Source: Pedobacter hiemivivus (GTDB taxonomy: Bacteria; Bacteroidota; Bacteroidia; Sphingobacteriales; Sphingobacteriaceae). Taken from it: DNA of 64,000 nucleotides. A program made the translations under genes and the position numbers. Positions 35,392-43,152 of this stretch are shown here, piece by piece (positions within the stretch are counted from its first letter, which is position 1; the number at the start of each line of letters is the position of its first letter). Location of the stretch: assembly GCF_004331685.1 (NCBI RefSeq), contig NZ_SJSM01000001.1:802994-866993 (forward strand), written 5' to 3'. The notes below the pieces were generated by a model, which made no database searches, was not told the DNA's origin, and saw only the letters and a list, made by a program, of their open reading frames with translations.

Positions 35392-35754
35392 ATGGAACTA
35401 CAAATCTTATCCCCAGCAGAAGACCACGCGATTTACTTTAGAGCGTTTATCGATCAGCTTGTCCAAAAATTCAAGCCTCTTCAAATCTTTAGCTTTTTTA
35501 AAAACACTTATACCCAAGATGATCAGGGCTGTTTTAAAGAAAAAGCCGATACCTTTCATTGCAATTATTGCTTGCTGCTTGTCACTGAGAGCAACACCCG
35601 AATTGATCATGAGGTACAGGATTTCACAAATGGAAATTACAAACAAGGTGTAATTACAATCCTCTGTCATGCTAAAGAAGCCATTGAGGAAGCTATTATA
35701 GCCAACAATCGTTTTTTCATTACGGTTTGCAACTCAACAGGCGATGCGCTATAA
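35392..35754 (+). CDS. Conserved-looking hypothetical protein, 120 aa
   Basis: The protein begins MELQILSPAEDHAIYFRAFI and is a compact mixed alpha/beta sequence with cysteines in HCNYCLLLV and a strand-rich second half (VITILCHAKEAIEEAIIANN, RFFITVCNST). The arrangement around NYCLLLVTESNTRIDHEVQD recalls small nucleotidyltransferase-like or HEPN-associated proteins of Bacteroidota, but I cannot name the family. There is no signal peptide. It follows the structured RNA candidate by 45 nt, which may regulate it. Confidence 0.75.
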   Translation: MELQILSPAEDHAIYFRAFIDQLVQKFKPLQIFSFFKNTYTQDDQGCFKEKADTFHCNYCLLLVTESNTRIDHEVQDFTNGNYKQGVITILCHAKEAIEEAIIANNRFFITVCNSTGDAL

Positions 35755-35829
35755 TAAATTTGTTAACCCAACCGGAGTCTACAATTAGCAACCAATTACA
35801 TTATTCAATACGGATTTAAAAATAAGATT

Positions 35830-36120
35830 ATGGAAAGTATCATGAAAAAACTGGATTACCAGCCCTCAAATCTATCAGATTACGAATTAGAAAAACCATT
35901 AAACGTAATGAACGACTTTTTTGACAACAATAATCTCCACGAAATCAGGAAAAAGGCTTGGCAACTCTATAAGGGATGGGTGAATAACTCAGTCGGATTT
36001 ACCGAGGGAGATGAAAATGCCGATATGCTATACTTTTACACCCAACTCGTTCAATTTATAAACGTGGCATTTATATATACGGAAAAGAGGAAACTGGAAA
36101 TTCAGCCACCTAATGGATGA
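35830..36120 (+). CDS. Hypothetical protein, 96 aa
   Basis: A mostly helical, acidic, cytoplasmic protein (NVMNDFFDNNNLHEIRKKAW; YFYTQLVQFINVAFIYTEKR). The second ATG (codon 5, MKKLDYQPSN) is an equally good start. It lies 75 bp after the 120-residue protein in the same direction and may share its transcript. No family recognised. Confidence 0.7.
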   Translation: MESIMKKLDYQPSNLSDYELEKPLNVMNDFFDNNNLHEIRKKAWQLYKGWVNNSVGFTEGDENADMLYFYTQLVQFINVAFIYTEKRKLEIQPPNG

Positions 36121-36208
36121 ACAGAAAGGTTTTGGAGCAAACCTGAACAAAGGGACAACCTTTATAGCTAGGACCGGACAAGACAGAGATCGGTCTGACT
36201 AGTATAAA

Positions 36209-36250
36209 ACTCCAACTATAGTCCAAGTATACTCCAACTATACTCCAACT
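36209..36250. repeat. 11-bp tandem repeat, about 3.8 copies
   Basis: Units ACTCCAACTAT, AGTCCAAGTAT, ACTCCAACTAT and a partial ACTCCAACT follow each other without gaps. The period equals about one DNA helical turn, so one protein could bind all copies on the same face. It lies 120 bp upstream of the next gene. Confidence 0.85.
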
Positions 36251-36369
36251 TTTTCAATAAAAAACATAGAGTTTGATTACTGTTTTATTTTTTTTAACTT
36301 GAAATTTTATAGTACGCTAACCAAACCTTTTCTTAACTTAGGTGTTTAGCTATAAAGAACATATAGATC

Positions 36370-37617
36370 ATGGCAAAATTTGACGGAAAATTCCTGACAG
36401 GTGTAATAGGACCTGCTGTTTTTAAGAAGTATCGCAACATGCAATTGGTTACAGGCAAATCCAGGTTGACAAAGGAGAAGCAAACTGAAAACACACACAA
36501 AGCAGCAACTCAATTTGGGATCGCCAGTACGCTGGCAGAACAATTCCGGAGCGTTACAACGGAGATCATCACAGATTTTTATGATGGAACAATGGTTTAT
36601 CGCTTTAGAACAGACGTACAAAAGGCATTGAAACAGGCATTCGACGCTCAATCTGAGACCTATCGTTTTACAACCAATAGTTTTGATCGGCTCAATGGTT
36701 TTGAATTTAATGCGGATTCACCGGTAATGGATAATTTCTTTGCGCAACCTGAGCAGACCATCAATGGAAATATCCTGACCATCAAGTTGCCGGAAATGCA
36801 TGTTTCAAAGGATATGAAATTTCCAGCAAAAGCGACTTCCTGCTTGCTAAACATCGCTGTGGGGATGTTTGACCTTACTTATGGAAATAGAACGATGTGT
36901 CCGATTCAGTCGATTGAAATTCCAAACGGTTTAAGAGATAACGTTATTCCTGCGCAGGAACTTAGTTTTGAAATAGAACCAGGCTGTTTATGCATTTCTA
37001 TGTTTTCATTTCAGTTTATACAAAAGACATTTTCTGGTAACCTGATCATCAATAGTAAAACCTTCAATCCTGTTGCTGTATTCAGAGCAGTAATCGCGGA
37101 TGGAATAGTAGATCAGGAACAGACAGAAAAATGGGATGATATGTCAGTTGTGAGGGATTCTAAACATTTTAATAAACCTAAAATTGAACTCAAAGCCATA
37201 TCCACCGATTTACAGGATGAATCTTTTACAATTGCGCAGATTGAGCAGGAACAGGAGAAAGTGAAAAGCGGAGCAGATTTTCCCCAGTACATTCAAGCGA
37301 TCAAAAAGTTAGGAGTACAAGAATTTGTGACCTACGTATCCGATAGCCATACCCAGTATTTTGGAAATAATGGCCATCAACTCAGCTCCAAGGCACAATA
37401 TGAACCTCTAGTCGTCGCTGCTGTAAGTCATAAGAAAAAGTTTAGGAAGTATTTAAAAATGCATCAGGCAGGGCAAACGGATTACCTCAGTTTTTGCAGA
37501 CATTGTGCAGAAACAGGGATAGATAGATGGATAGTGAATTTATCATTGATGACCTGCACTTATTATGATCAGAAAGATCAGCTCATCCTGACAGAATCGA
37601 TTCCAGGACCCGAATGA
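36370..37617 (+). CDS. Fusion protein: DUF6266-like N-terminal part with C-terminal DUF1398 (YbcV-like) domain
   Basis: The 415-residue protein has two parts. Residues 1-235 look like Bacteroidota DUF6266-type proteins (start MAKFDGKFLTGVIGPAVFKK, with the TQFGIASTLAEQFRSVT helix and repeated beta strands); these are of unknown, perhaps virion or matrix-like role. Residues about 300-412 match DUF1398, the family of the phage-related E. coli YbcV: QAIKKLGVQEFVTYVSDSHT, LKMHQAGQTDYLSFCRHCAE, TGIDRWIVNLSLMTCTYYD. A hydrophilic linker joins them. The combination is unusual and suggests a phage-derived function. Single gene with its own upstream region. Confidence 0.65.
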   Translation: MAKFDGKFLTGVIGPAVFKKYRNMQLVTGKSRLTKEKQTENTHKAATQFGIASTLAEQFRSVTTEIITDFYDGTMVYRFRTDVQKALKQAFDAQSETYRFTTNSFDRLNGFEFNADSPVMDNFFAQPEQTINGNILTIKLPEMHVSKDMKFPAKATSCLLNIAVGMFDLTYGNRTMCPIQSIEIPNGLRDNVIPAQELSFEIEPGCLCISMFSFQFIQKTFSGNLIINSKTFNPVAVFRAVIADGIVDQEQTEKWDDMSVVRDSKHFNKPKIELKAISTDLQDESFTIAQIEQEQEKVKSGADFPQYIQAIKKLGVQEFVTYVSDSHTQYFGNNGHQLSSKAQYEPLVVAAVSHKKKFRKYLKMHQAGQTDYLSFCRHCAETGIDRWIVNLSLMTCTYYDQKDQLILTESIPGPE

Positions 37618-37625
37618 AATTGATT

Positions 37626-37732
37626 TTAATCAACGTGTACTATAGAATTTCCAGAAAGTTCTACGGTATATCTATATGTTAACCGTTCTTGTTCTTCATC
37701 AAATTCTGCGTAAATGACATCATAGGCTATCT
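37626..37732 (-). pseudogene. C-terminal coding fragment of unknown protein
   Basis: Between the zeta-like gene and the fusion gene the minus strand is open for about 35 codons: IAYDVIYAEFDEEQERLTYR, then YTVELSGNSIVHVD and a TAA at 37626-37628. The composition is protein-like but no start codon exists and a TAG precedes it. I read it as the tail of a deleted gene. Confidence 0.45.
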
Positions 37733-37745
37733 ATTAAAATGGGAA

Positions 37746-38303
37746 TTAACGATCTGCATCTATCCTTTCATTACTAATACCATATTTAACAAAATTCTGA
37801 GGGTATGTCAAATTGCTAGAATGGTAGTTAATGAGTTCACTATTATGAAAACTCATAATCAATTGGTTTACCTCGCCTTCACCAGTATATACAAAATCGG
37901 AACGGTCAAAATAAAAAAAGAAGTTGGCAATATTTTTAAAGCTTTCATAAAAGTTAATTTTAATATTACTTCCTGAAATGGTTATCCCACTCTGCTGCAT
38001 ACCACGTAAGGCTACTCTGGTAATGGATTGCTGCAAACTATCTAAAAACAAAACGACTAATGAGGTTTGATAACCGACATTCTTTGCATAATCTGCTATA
38101 TCCTTAAAGGATGCATCGTTAAAAACAGTTTCAATCAAAACATCTTTCCCACTATCAATCGCTTGTTTGGCTAAATCCTTTGTTCGAGACTTATAAACAT
38201 CGGTCATCAAAATCTTAAAACTTTCAAGCTCATTTAACCGGGTTCTAATAAATGTTGATTTACCAGCGGCATTGCAACCAGCTACGAAGATTAGCTCTGG
38301 CAT
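37746..38303 (-). CDS. Zeta-toxin-like P-loop kinase
   Basis: The 185-residue protein starts MPELIFVAGCNAAGKSTFIR, a Walker A motif at the very N-terminus as in small zeta-toxin/UDP-GlcNAc kinase-like proteins. The conserved LIETVFNDASFKDIADYAKN segment and the base LVVLFLDSL follow. Zeta toxins phosphorylate a cell-wall precursor sugar; short chromosomal relatives may have other substrates. It overlaps nothing but follows the 79-residue gene by only 3 bp, a toxin-antitoxin-like arrangement with the small gene first. Confidence 0.82.
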   Translation of the reverse strand: MPELIFVAGCNAAGKSTFIRTRLNELESFKILMTDVYKSRTKDLAKQAIDSGKDVLIETVFNDASFKDIADYAKNVGYQTSLVVLFLDSLQQSITRVALRGMQQSGITISGSNIKINFYESFKNIANFFFYFDRSDFVYTGEGEVNQLIMSFHNSELINYHSSNLTYPQNFVKYGISNERIDADR

Positions 38304-38306
38304 ATA

Positions 38307-38546
38307 CTAGTCCAATTTCTTAATAATAGTATCCTTAACCTCCACAGGCATATCATTTTCATCAGTAATAACTTCAAGTGAGACAAGGAATTTTTCACCA
38401 CTTGGTAATTCTTTACGCCATAAACCGCCATCTTCAGCAAACTGAGCATAAAATGGATTGCCTAATTCAAACGCCCTCTGACGTCCTAATTCATGCATAT
38501 TTCCCATGTTTTTTAAAAGGCGGTCAACAACTGAAGAAACTCCCAT
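38307..38546 (-). CDS. Small partner of the zeta-like gene, candidate antitoxin
   Basis: The 79-residue protein (MGVSSVVDRLLKNMGNMHEL; GGLWRKELPSGEKFLVSLEV) is soluble and mixed alpha/beta. It precedes the zeta-like kinase gene with a 3-bp gap, so both are translated from one message. The arrangement is that of a toxin-antitoxin operon, but the protein does not resemble the classical epsilon antitoxin, so the role is inferred from context. Confidence 0.7.
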   Translation of the reverse strand: MGVSSVVDRLLKNMGNMHELGRQRAFELGNPFYAQFAEDGGLWRKELPSGEKFLVSLEVITDENDMPVEVKDTIIKKLD

Positions 38547-39409
38547 AGTGGTAAATTTATTTGTTAGATACCATTATCTAAACATATTCAACTTATGCAG
38601 AATTTGAATAATCAAATATAGCAACACTATGTTACAAATATTTCAAATATTTCAATTGAAATAAAAGGAAGCTAGCGATACGTATTTGAGCATAGCAAAA
38701 AACGTGTTAAATCAAAAAAGCCTTTAAATCTTACGATCTAAAGGCTTTTAATGTTTGTCAGAGTGGCAGGATCTGTCTTTCCATTTTTAATATGCTGTTA
38801 TCTAATTACTTAGATATTTTGTCTATACATTTTTCAAAAAAAGGACACCGAATCGGGCACATACAATCTACCTGATTTTAGGTAGTTATCTTGCTTAACA
38901 CATCATTTAATTGAAATCAAAGTACGTTTTGATGATGAATAATATAAGGAAAGTTATCAAAAATAGAAAATAATAATTTTAAAAATCTATCTAGACGACC
39001 TTATCAATTCTGGCTTGACATATGAGCTTGATACTTAACATTCTAGAATGAGCGTTAGAATAACCGCGATTATTATCTCGATCATTGTCCAATAATAGGG
39101 GCATAATTTTCTATTCGTAAATTGGAAGACCATCTTTTCGCATACCTTACATAATGAGCGCATGATGGATGTAGTCCATCGTAGAGGGTGGTTCGAGATC
39201 GAATATTTAAACTAAAGAAATTACAAATAATCATAATATATTAAAAGATAGGATGGTTATTATACAATAGGATAGTTTAATAAAATTGCCGTCATTTGTA
39301 TATATGGTGCTTACTCCGCTTGAATTTTTTATATGCAATAGGAAGAACCCTATAAAAGGTTACTACCTCTGGATTTCATAAAAAGTATAAAAATCTTATA
39401 TTAGGAATT
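38547..39409. other. 863-bp region without a convincing gene
   Basis: The stretch is A+T-rich. It contains the upstream region of the zeta-like operon, the second copy of the 30-nt hairpin repeat (38716-38745) and a short GATGGA/TCCATC hairpin near 39163. A short minus-strand frame next to the hairpin (ending FLLCSNTYR-stop near 38671) looks like the tail of a lost gene. I see no tRNA, rRNA or complete ORF. It separates the zeta-like operon from the immunity-like gene island. Confidence 0.5.
38716..38750. terminator. Hairpin terminator, copy 2 of the 30-nt repeat
   Basis: GCCTTTAAATC/GATCTAAAGGC (38720-38730 and 38735-38745) with AAAA before and TTTTA after the stem. It is identical over 30 nt to 22659-22688. 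It may end a leftward or rightward transcript; no gene stop is close by, which is odd for a plain terminator. Confidence 0.55.
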
Positions 39410-39943
39410 GTGAAAAGCAAACATATCTTACCGAAATATAAGGAAACCGCACGTGCTTTTTGCATTAGCTTTTTCTATATATTGACCCTGTGTCAGTGTA
39501 AAAGCCCAGCTCAAAAAGGATCGGATGGCGCTACCGAAACAATACCGGGAGTCACAGCTATTAAAGCGCCTTTGCCAACTGCTAAAATCCAGGATAGTAT
39601 ATCAATAAATGCAAACCAAGCGACGCAAGCAATAAACTGGTCCACAATCAACACTGATTTTATGACCAATTGCCTGAATCCATTTCTAGCTTCGAAAAGG
39701 ATTAAATCCGACTGTACTCATTGTGATAAAATCATGTTCAGCTTTTCTTTTGTTGTAGATGGTAAGGGGAAAATTCAAACTATATTGAAGGAAGGGGAAA
39801 ATATCAGTTGTTTCAGAATGAGTGAAACAGATAAAAAGAAGCTGGAAAAAGAAATTCTGATCTATATTAAAAAGCTGGTTTTACCGGCTTCATTTTATAA
39901 AACTATTTATAAAGGTAACCTGGGTTTTATACGTAAATGTTAA
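39410..39943 (+). CDS. Putative lipoprotein, 177 aa
   Basis: The likely start is the GTG at 39410, giving MKSKHILPKYKETARAFCIS and a hydrophobic segment ending in LTLCQCKSP, a weak lipobox. The mature part holds conserved-looking cysteines (NCLNPFL, CTHCDKIMF, NISCFRM) and the strand IMFSFSFVVDGKGKIQTIL, reminiscent of a small periplasmic TonB-C-like domain. Family unknown. It is the first gene of the rightward block that opens the immunity-like region. The alternative start codon lowers certainty about the N-terminus. Confidence 0.7.
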   Translation: MKSKHILPKYKETARAFCISFFYILTLCQCKSPAQKGSDGATETIPGVTAIKAPLPTAKIQDSISINANQATQAINWSTINTDFMTNCLNPFLASKRIKSDCTHCDKIMFSFSFVVDGKGKIQTILKEGENISCFRMSETDKKKLEKEILIYIKKLVLPASFYKTIYKGNLGFIRKC

Positions 39944-40035
39944 TTAAATCTTAGTGTATTGGCGTTGTTCGATTGGGGTAACGGTAAAAAGTGTTAGCAT
40001 AAAAAACTGGTTTGGCCATTCATATTCATAATGCG

Positions 40036-40872
40036 ATGAAAATAAGATACCGGGTATTTAAAGATTTTAGTAAGCAGGAACTAAAGCAATTAAGAGTATT
40101 GGCAATAGATGTAAAGCCAGGTTTTGATGCGTTTCTAGTCGATGCTGACCATGCTAAACTTGCGGAAATAAAGAACATCATTGCTGAAGAATGGGAAAGT
40201 TCGATTAGTTTGGAAACTGAATTTTCAGAAAAAGACAGGTGCGGCTCTTCGTTTCTACATGTTTACCCAGCGAAGTTGGTTGGCTATCCCCAACCGGAAT
40301 CGGCTGGATATGAATTTCCTTATGACCTGTATCCTTATTTCAAGGATGTTTTTGAAATTGAAAATACAGATCCAGAATTTGGCATATTGAAAGGCAGGCA
40401 AATAGGAAGTTATAAATTGAAAAAGGAACCGAACTGGGGCAGTTCATCTATTGGTTCCGCTTTCTGGATACAGGATTCGATCTTTGTTAAACCTCAAGTT
40501 TATAAAGCTATATTTGAACCCCTGGGGATAAAATCTCTCCCTGTATTGGAGTATAAATCACATAGCGTGTTGAAAAGCGTGTTGCAGTTGGTCCCTCAGG
40601 GAATAGCTGAAGCTGATCTGGATATTAAAGCACACCATATCAATAAAATAGAAAGCGTTGCAGGCTGGGGAATCAACAAATATATCCTGAACGGAGTTGG
40701 ATTTTATCCAGATTTTAAGTCGGCACCGGGTGACCTTGATTTTTTTGAGACTAAAGAGTTTTTTGGAGCAGGGGGCTTTACCGTCAGGGCCACAATCATT
40801 TCTCAAAAGTTATATCAGCTGCTGGTAAAAAATAAGGTCAAAGGTTTAAGTTATGAACCGATGACTTGCTGA
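40036..40872 (+). CDS. Imm11/DUF1629-like putative immunity protein
   Basis: The ATG at 40036 (MKIRYRVFKDFSKQELKQLR) is a better start than the in-frame TTG upstream. The 278-residue protein ends with GAGGFTVRATIISQKLYQLL-VKNKVKGLSYEPM, a closing pattern seen in Imm11/DUF1629-like proteins, where a sensor strand is followed by a helix and the phrase G-x-x-F/Y-x-P. The rest (SAFWIQDSIFVKPQVYKAIF) is strand-rich and soluble. It is followed by a HEAT-repeat gene after 46 bp. Assignment rests on this C-terminal pattern only. Confidence 0.55.
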   Translation: MKIRYRVFKDFSKQELKQLRVLAIDVKPGFDAFLVDADHAKLAEIKNIIAEEWESSISLETEFSEKDRCGSSFLHVYPAKLVGYPQPESAGYEFPYDLYPYFKDVFEIENTDPEFGILKGRQIGSYKLKKEPNWGSSSIGSAFWIQDSIFVKPQVYKAIFEPLGIKSLPVLEYKSHSVLKSVLQLVPQGIAEADLDIKAHHINKIESVAGWGINKYILNGVGFYPDFKSAPGDLDFFETKEFFGAGGFTVRATIISQKLYQLLVKNKVKGLSYEPMTC

Positions 40873-40918
40873 AATTTAATTGAATAACAGGTGTTGTCTA
40901 GTAATCATTAAAAATAGA

Positions 40919-41635
40919 ATGGATATAAAAAACCTATACGCTTCTTATGAAGCACTAAAACAATCTGAAAATCCATATGATATTATCTTCGATTTTAAAG
41001 AAGAGTTGTTGTCATCGGACAGCGATGAATTTCTGGATTTCCATTACCTGATCTTACAGGACAAAGATCTGTCGGACCAGCTAAGGGGCACTCTCAAATC
41101 ATTCTTCTATTCGGAAGTAGTGAATAACAGGAATAAAGAAGTGGTTTCCTCTTTTCTTTATCAAAAATATACAAGCGGTATTGAAGACATTTCACTTAGG
41201 GCAGATGTCATTCAATTATTAGGGAACTTACGAAGTAAGCATGCGAAAGAAGTGGCGCTGGAAAACATTGCCCTTCCGAAAGCAGATTTGCGTTACAGGA
41301 GTATTATTGTATTGGGCTGGATAGGAACCAAAATTGATTTGAAAGTTTTAAATGAACGATTACTGACTGACCGCGACCCTCAGTTAAGAGGATACGCTGC
41401 CACAGCAATGCGGCAAATATGGTTCAACCATCCTAAATCTAAGGAAGAAATTCTGAAACACATAAAGGAAGCAATTCCAGAAGAAAAGGAGGAGAAAGCA
41501 CTGCAAGGAATGATCATCACGGTTCAGGAGCTATTGAAAAAGAAACTAGGTTTAAAGGAGTCTAAATATGGGGACATAACGGGGGATATCGAAGCATCAA
41601 AAGTTAAAGCCATAGCTGCGCTAGAAGCCTATTAA
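40919..41635 (+). CDS. HEAT-repeat protein, putative immunity protein
   Basis: The ATG at 40919 (MDIKNLYASYEALKQSENPY) is preferred to the in-frame TTG. The 238-residue protein is helical with HEAT/PBS-like repeats over residues about 85-200 (LRADVIQLLGNLRSKHAKEV; LRYRSIIVLGWIGTKIDLKV; LRGYAATAMRQIWFNHPKSK). HEAT-repeat proteins are among the recognised immunity families of polymorphic toxin loci. Its N-terminal motif FDFKEELLSSDSDEFLDFHY recurs in a truncated copy at 42276-42431. Confidence 0.72.
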   Translation: MDIKNLYASYEALKQSENPYDIIFDFKEELLSSDSDEFLDFHYLILQDKDLSDQLRGTLKSFFYSEVVNNRNKEVVSSFLYQKYTSGIEDISLRADVIQLLGNLRSKHAKEVALENIALPKADLRYRSIIVLGWIGTKIDLKVLNERLLTDRDPQLRGYAATAMRQIWFNHPKSKEEILKHIKEAIPEEKEEKALQGMIITVQELLKKKLGLKESKYGDITGDIEASKVKAIAALEAY

Positions 41636-41663
41636 TCAGAGAAAATATCATTTATCAGCTAGT

Positions 41664-42260
41664 ATGGAAATAAAATATCAGAATTATTGGGCATCAGTAA
41701 AAAAGCTTCAGACAGAAGCCCAGCTGATAGGAAGATTAGATCTCTCCAATAAAACGAAATACAAAAAGAAATACGAAACCGGGGCGATGACTGCAGAGGA
41801 CATTGCAAGGGTAAATCATACAAATGGATTGCATTATGAACTCACCCTACTTAAGGAAAATCAGCTTTTTTGTTACCTGGTCTTAAAAGGTGGACACATC
41901 AGGGCTAATTTCATAGACAGGGCACAACGGGTTTATCTGAGCTATTTCTTTTCCCCTACTGAAATTTATGCAGGTAAGATCTTTTTGGAAGAGGTCTGGT
42001 ATTATCATTTTAATACTGAAAGCAACGAAAATGAAGATTACCGCTTACACTTTGTATTTGATCAAAAAGGACACGTTAACTATCGCAAGTATGATGAACG
42101 GCATGAGAAAATTCATGACTATGTGCGTAGTGAAATCTTTGTAACAGATGGACTATATGAGCATTACCCCGAATTTGGCCATTATGAACATTTGGTTAGT
42201 CTTGAAAGAAATTTTCCGTTAGATATTGTCCCATCACCACCAGATCGGAATAAAAATTGA
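41664..42260 (+). CDS. Hypothetical protein, 198 aa
   Basis: A soluble, strand-rich protein (LHYELTLLKENQLFCYLVLK; VYLSYFFSPTEIYAGKIFLE; YRLHFVFDQKGHVNYRKYDE) with many aromatic residues and no signal peptide. It follows the HEAT-repeat gene by 28 bp. I do not recognise the family. Its context and size are those of an immunity-type protein. Confidence 0.7.
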   Translation: MEIKYQNYWASVKKLQTEAQLIGRLDLSNKTKYKKKYETGAMTAEDIARVNHTNGLHYELTLLKENQLFCYLVLKGGHIRANFIDRAQRVYLSYFFSPTEIYAGKIFLEEVWYYHFNTESNENEDYRLHFVFDQKGHVNYRKYDERHEKIHDYVRSEIFVTDGLYEHYPEFGHYEHLVSLERNFPLDIVPSPPDRNKN

Positions 42261-42275
42261 CGTAAATTGGCTACT

Positions 42276-42431
42276 ATGAAATCCAAAATCGAATCACTGC
42301 AAAAACACGATAAAGATTTACTGCTTCTGGTAGATTCGGACGATGGTATTTTTGGTTTTAAAAATGAATTATTGTCATCCGATGACGACGAAGTGCTTGA
42401 ATTTCATTTTGAAAGTATTGATGAAATTTAG
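42276..42431 (+). pseudogene. Truncated paralogue of the HEAT-repeat gene (N-terminal 51 codons)
   Basis: Fifteen bp after the previous stop an ATG opens a 51-codon frame. Its segment GIFGFKNELLSSDDDEVLEF aligns with IIFDFKEELLSSDSDEFLDF of the intact HEAT-repeat protein (40919-41635). A TAG then ends the frame, and nothing homologous follows. It is best explained as a tandem copy whose repeats were deleted. Confidence 0.7.
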
Positions 42432-42565
42432 GATTTCAAAGACTAAAGTAAAAACATATCAATTTAGATATGACAGAACCAATCTTGTGTGCTACATCAA
42501 AAAGTTAAGTTAACCAAAAATGTTATTTAGATTGTAGTCCCTCGCTGCTGATCTTCAGACCAAGT

Positions 42566-43114
42566 TCATGTTTCATTGTTAAAAGTGTCCCTTCGCTTCC
42601 CCGTGCGTCGTAAACCTGATGCTGAGAAAGAACAGATGTAATGAATGATTTCGTCCTTAGTTTTAGATAACCCATCAATATAGATTGTTTTAATTGCGTT
42701 GCCATAGTTAAACTTTATATACGTGGCATCATATACACCTCTTTCTCCATTATATTCTTCGGCACAAACCATATTATGTATCCTATGCCATTCATAAAAA
42801 GAGTTCTTATGGGTAATCCCCTCTTTATTAATCTTCAATATTGGTTTTTTACGAAAATTGTATTTATAATTCCATAGATACCCCACTGTAATAACGACTA
42901 AATTAAATATGAAGAGAGCGAGAAAACCTACATCGATCAGATAAAATACAACAGAGGCAAGGCATGTGAGAAAAATAATACAGCCAAAAAGAGTTTCCTG
43001 GGCAAGAACATTCAGTTCCTCGCCCTCGCCAATTACAGGAAACTTTGAGAACAATTTAATTGGGACTTCGTTATCGAGCGAATCTATACCCGCTTTTTCA
43101 GTATCTTTCTTCAA
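42566..43114 (-). CDS. Small membrane protein with PH-like C-terminal part
   Basis: The 182-residue protein has two transmembrane helices at about residues 42-85 (LFGCIIFLTCLASVVFYLID; LALFIFNLVVITVGYLW) and then a strand-rich cytoplasmic part (PILKINKEGITHKNSFYEWH; YIKFNYGNAIKTIYIDGL) like bacterial PH/YdbT-type domains. Family unknown. It is the first leftward gene right of the rightward block. The last 15 residues are of low complexity, so a late frameshift is possible; the -1 frame stays open to 42523. Confidence 0.68.
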   Translation of the reverse strand: MKKDTEKAGIDSLDNEVPIKLFSKFPVIGEGEELNVLAQETLFGCIIFLTCLASVVFYLIDVGFLALFIFNLVVITVGYLWNYKYNFRKKPILKINKEGITHKNSFYEWHRIHNMVCAEEYNGERGVYDATYIKFNYGNAIKTIYIDGLSKTKDEIIHYICSFSASGLRRTGKRRDTFNNET

Positions 43115-43152
43115 ACAGTTTTTTTTATATATGTTACCAAACGTTCAATATG

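Noticed and set aside
35366..35653. 95-codon plus-strand ORF overlapping the 120-residue gene
   Set aside because: Shadow in another frame; starts inside the leader and lacks protein-like features.
36209..36250. CRISPR-like array
   Set aside because: The units are 11 bp and contiguous with no spacers, and no cas genes are present.
39170..39220. tRNA-like T-arm (GGTTCGAGATCGAAT)
   Set aside because: No acceptor, D or anticodon arm of correct geometry surrounds it.
42523..42705. 60-codon minus-strand ORF after the small membrane protein gene
   Set aside because: Overlaps the 182-residue gene in another frame and shows no family features; at most it hints at a late frameshift.
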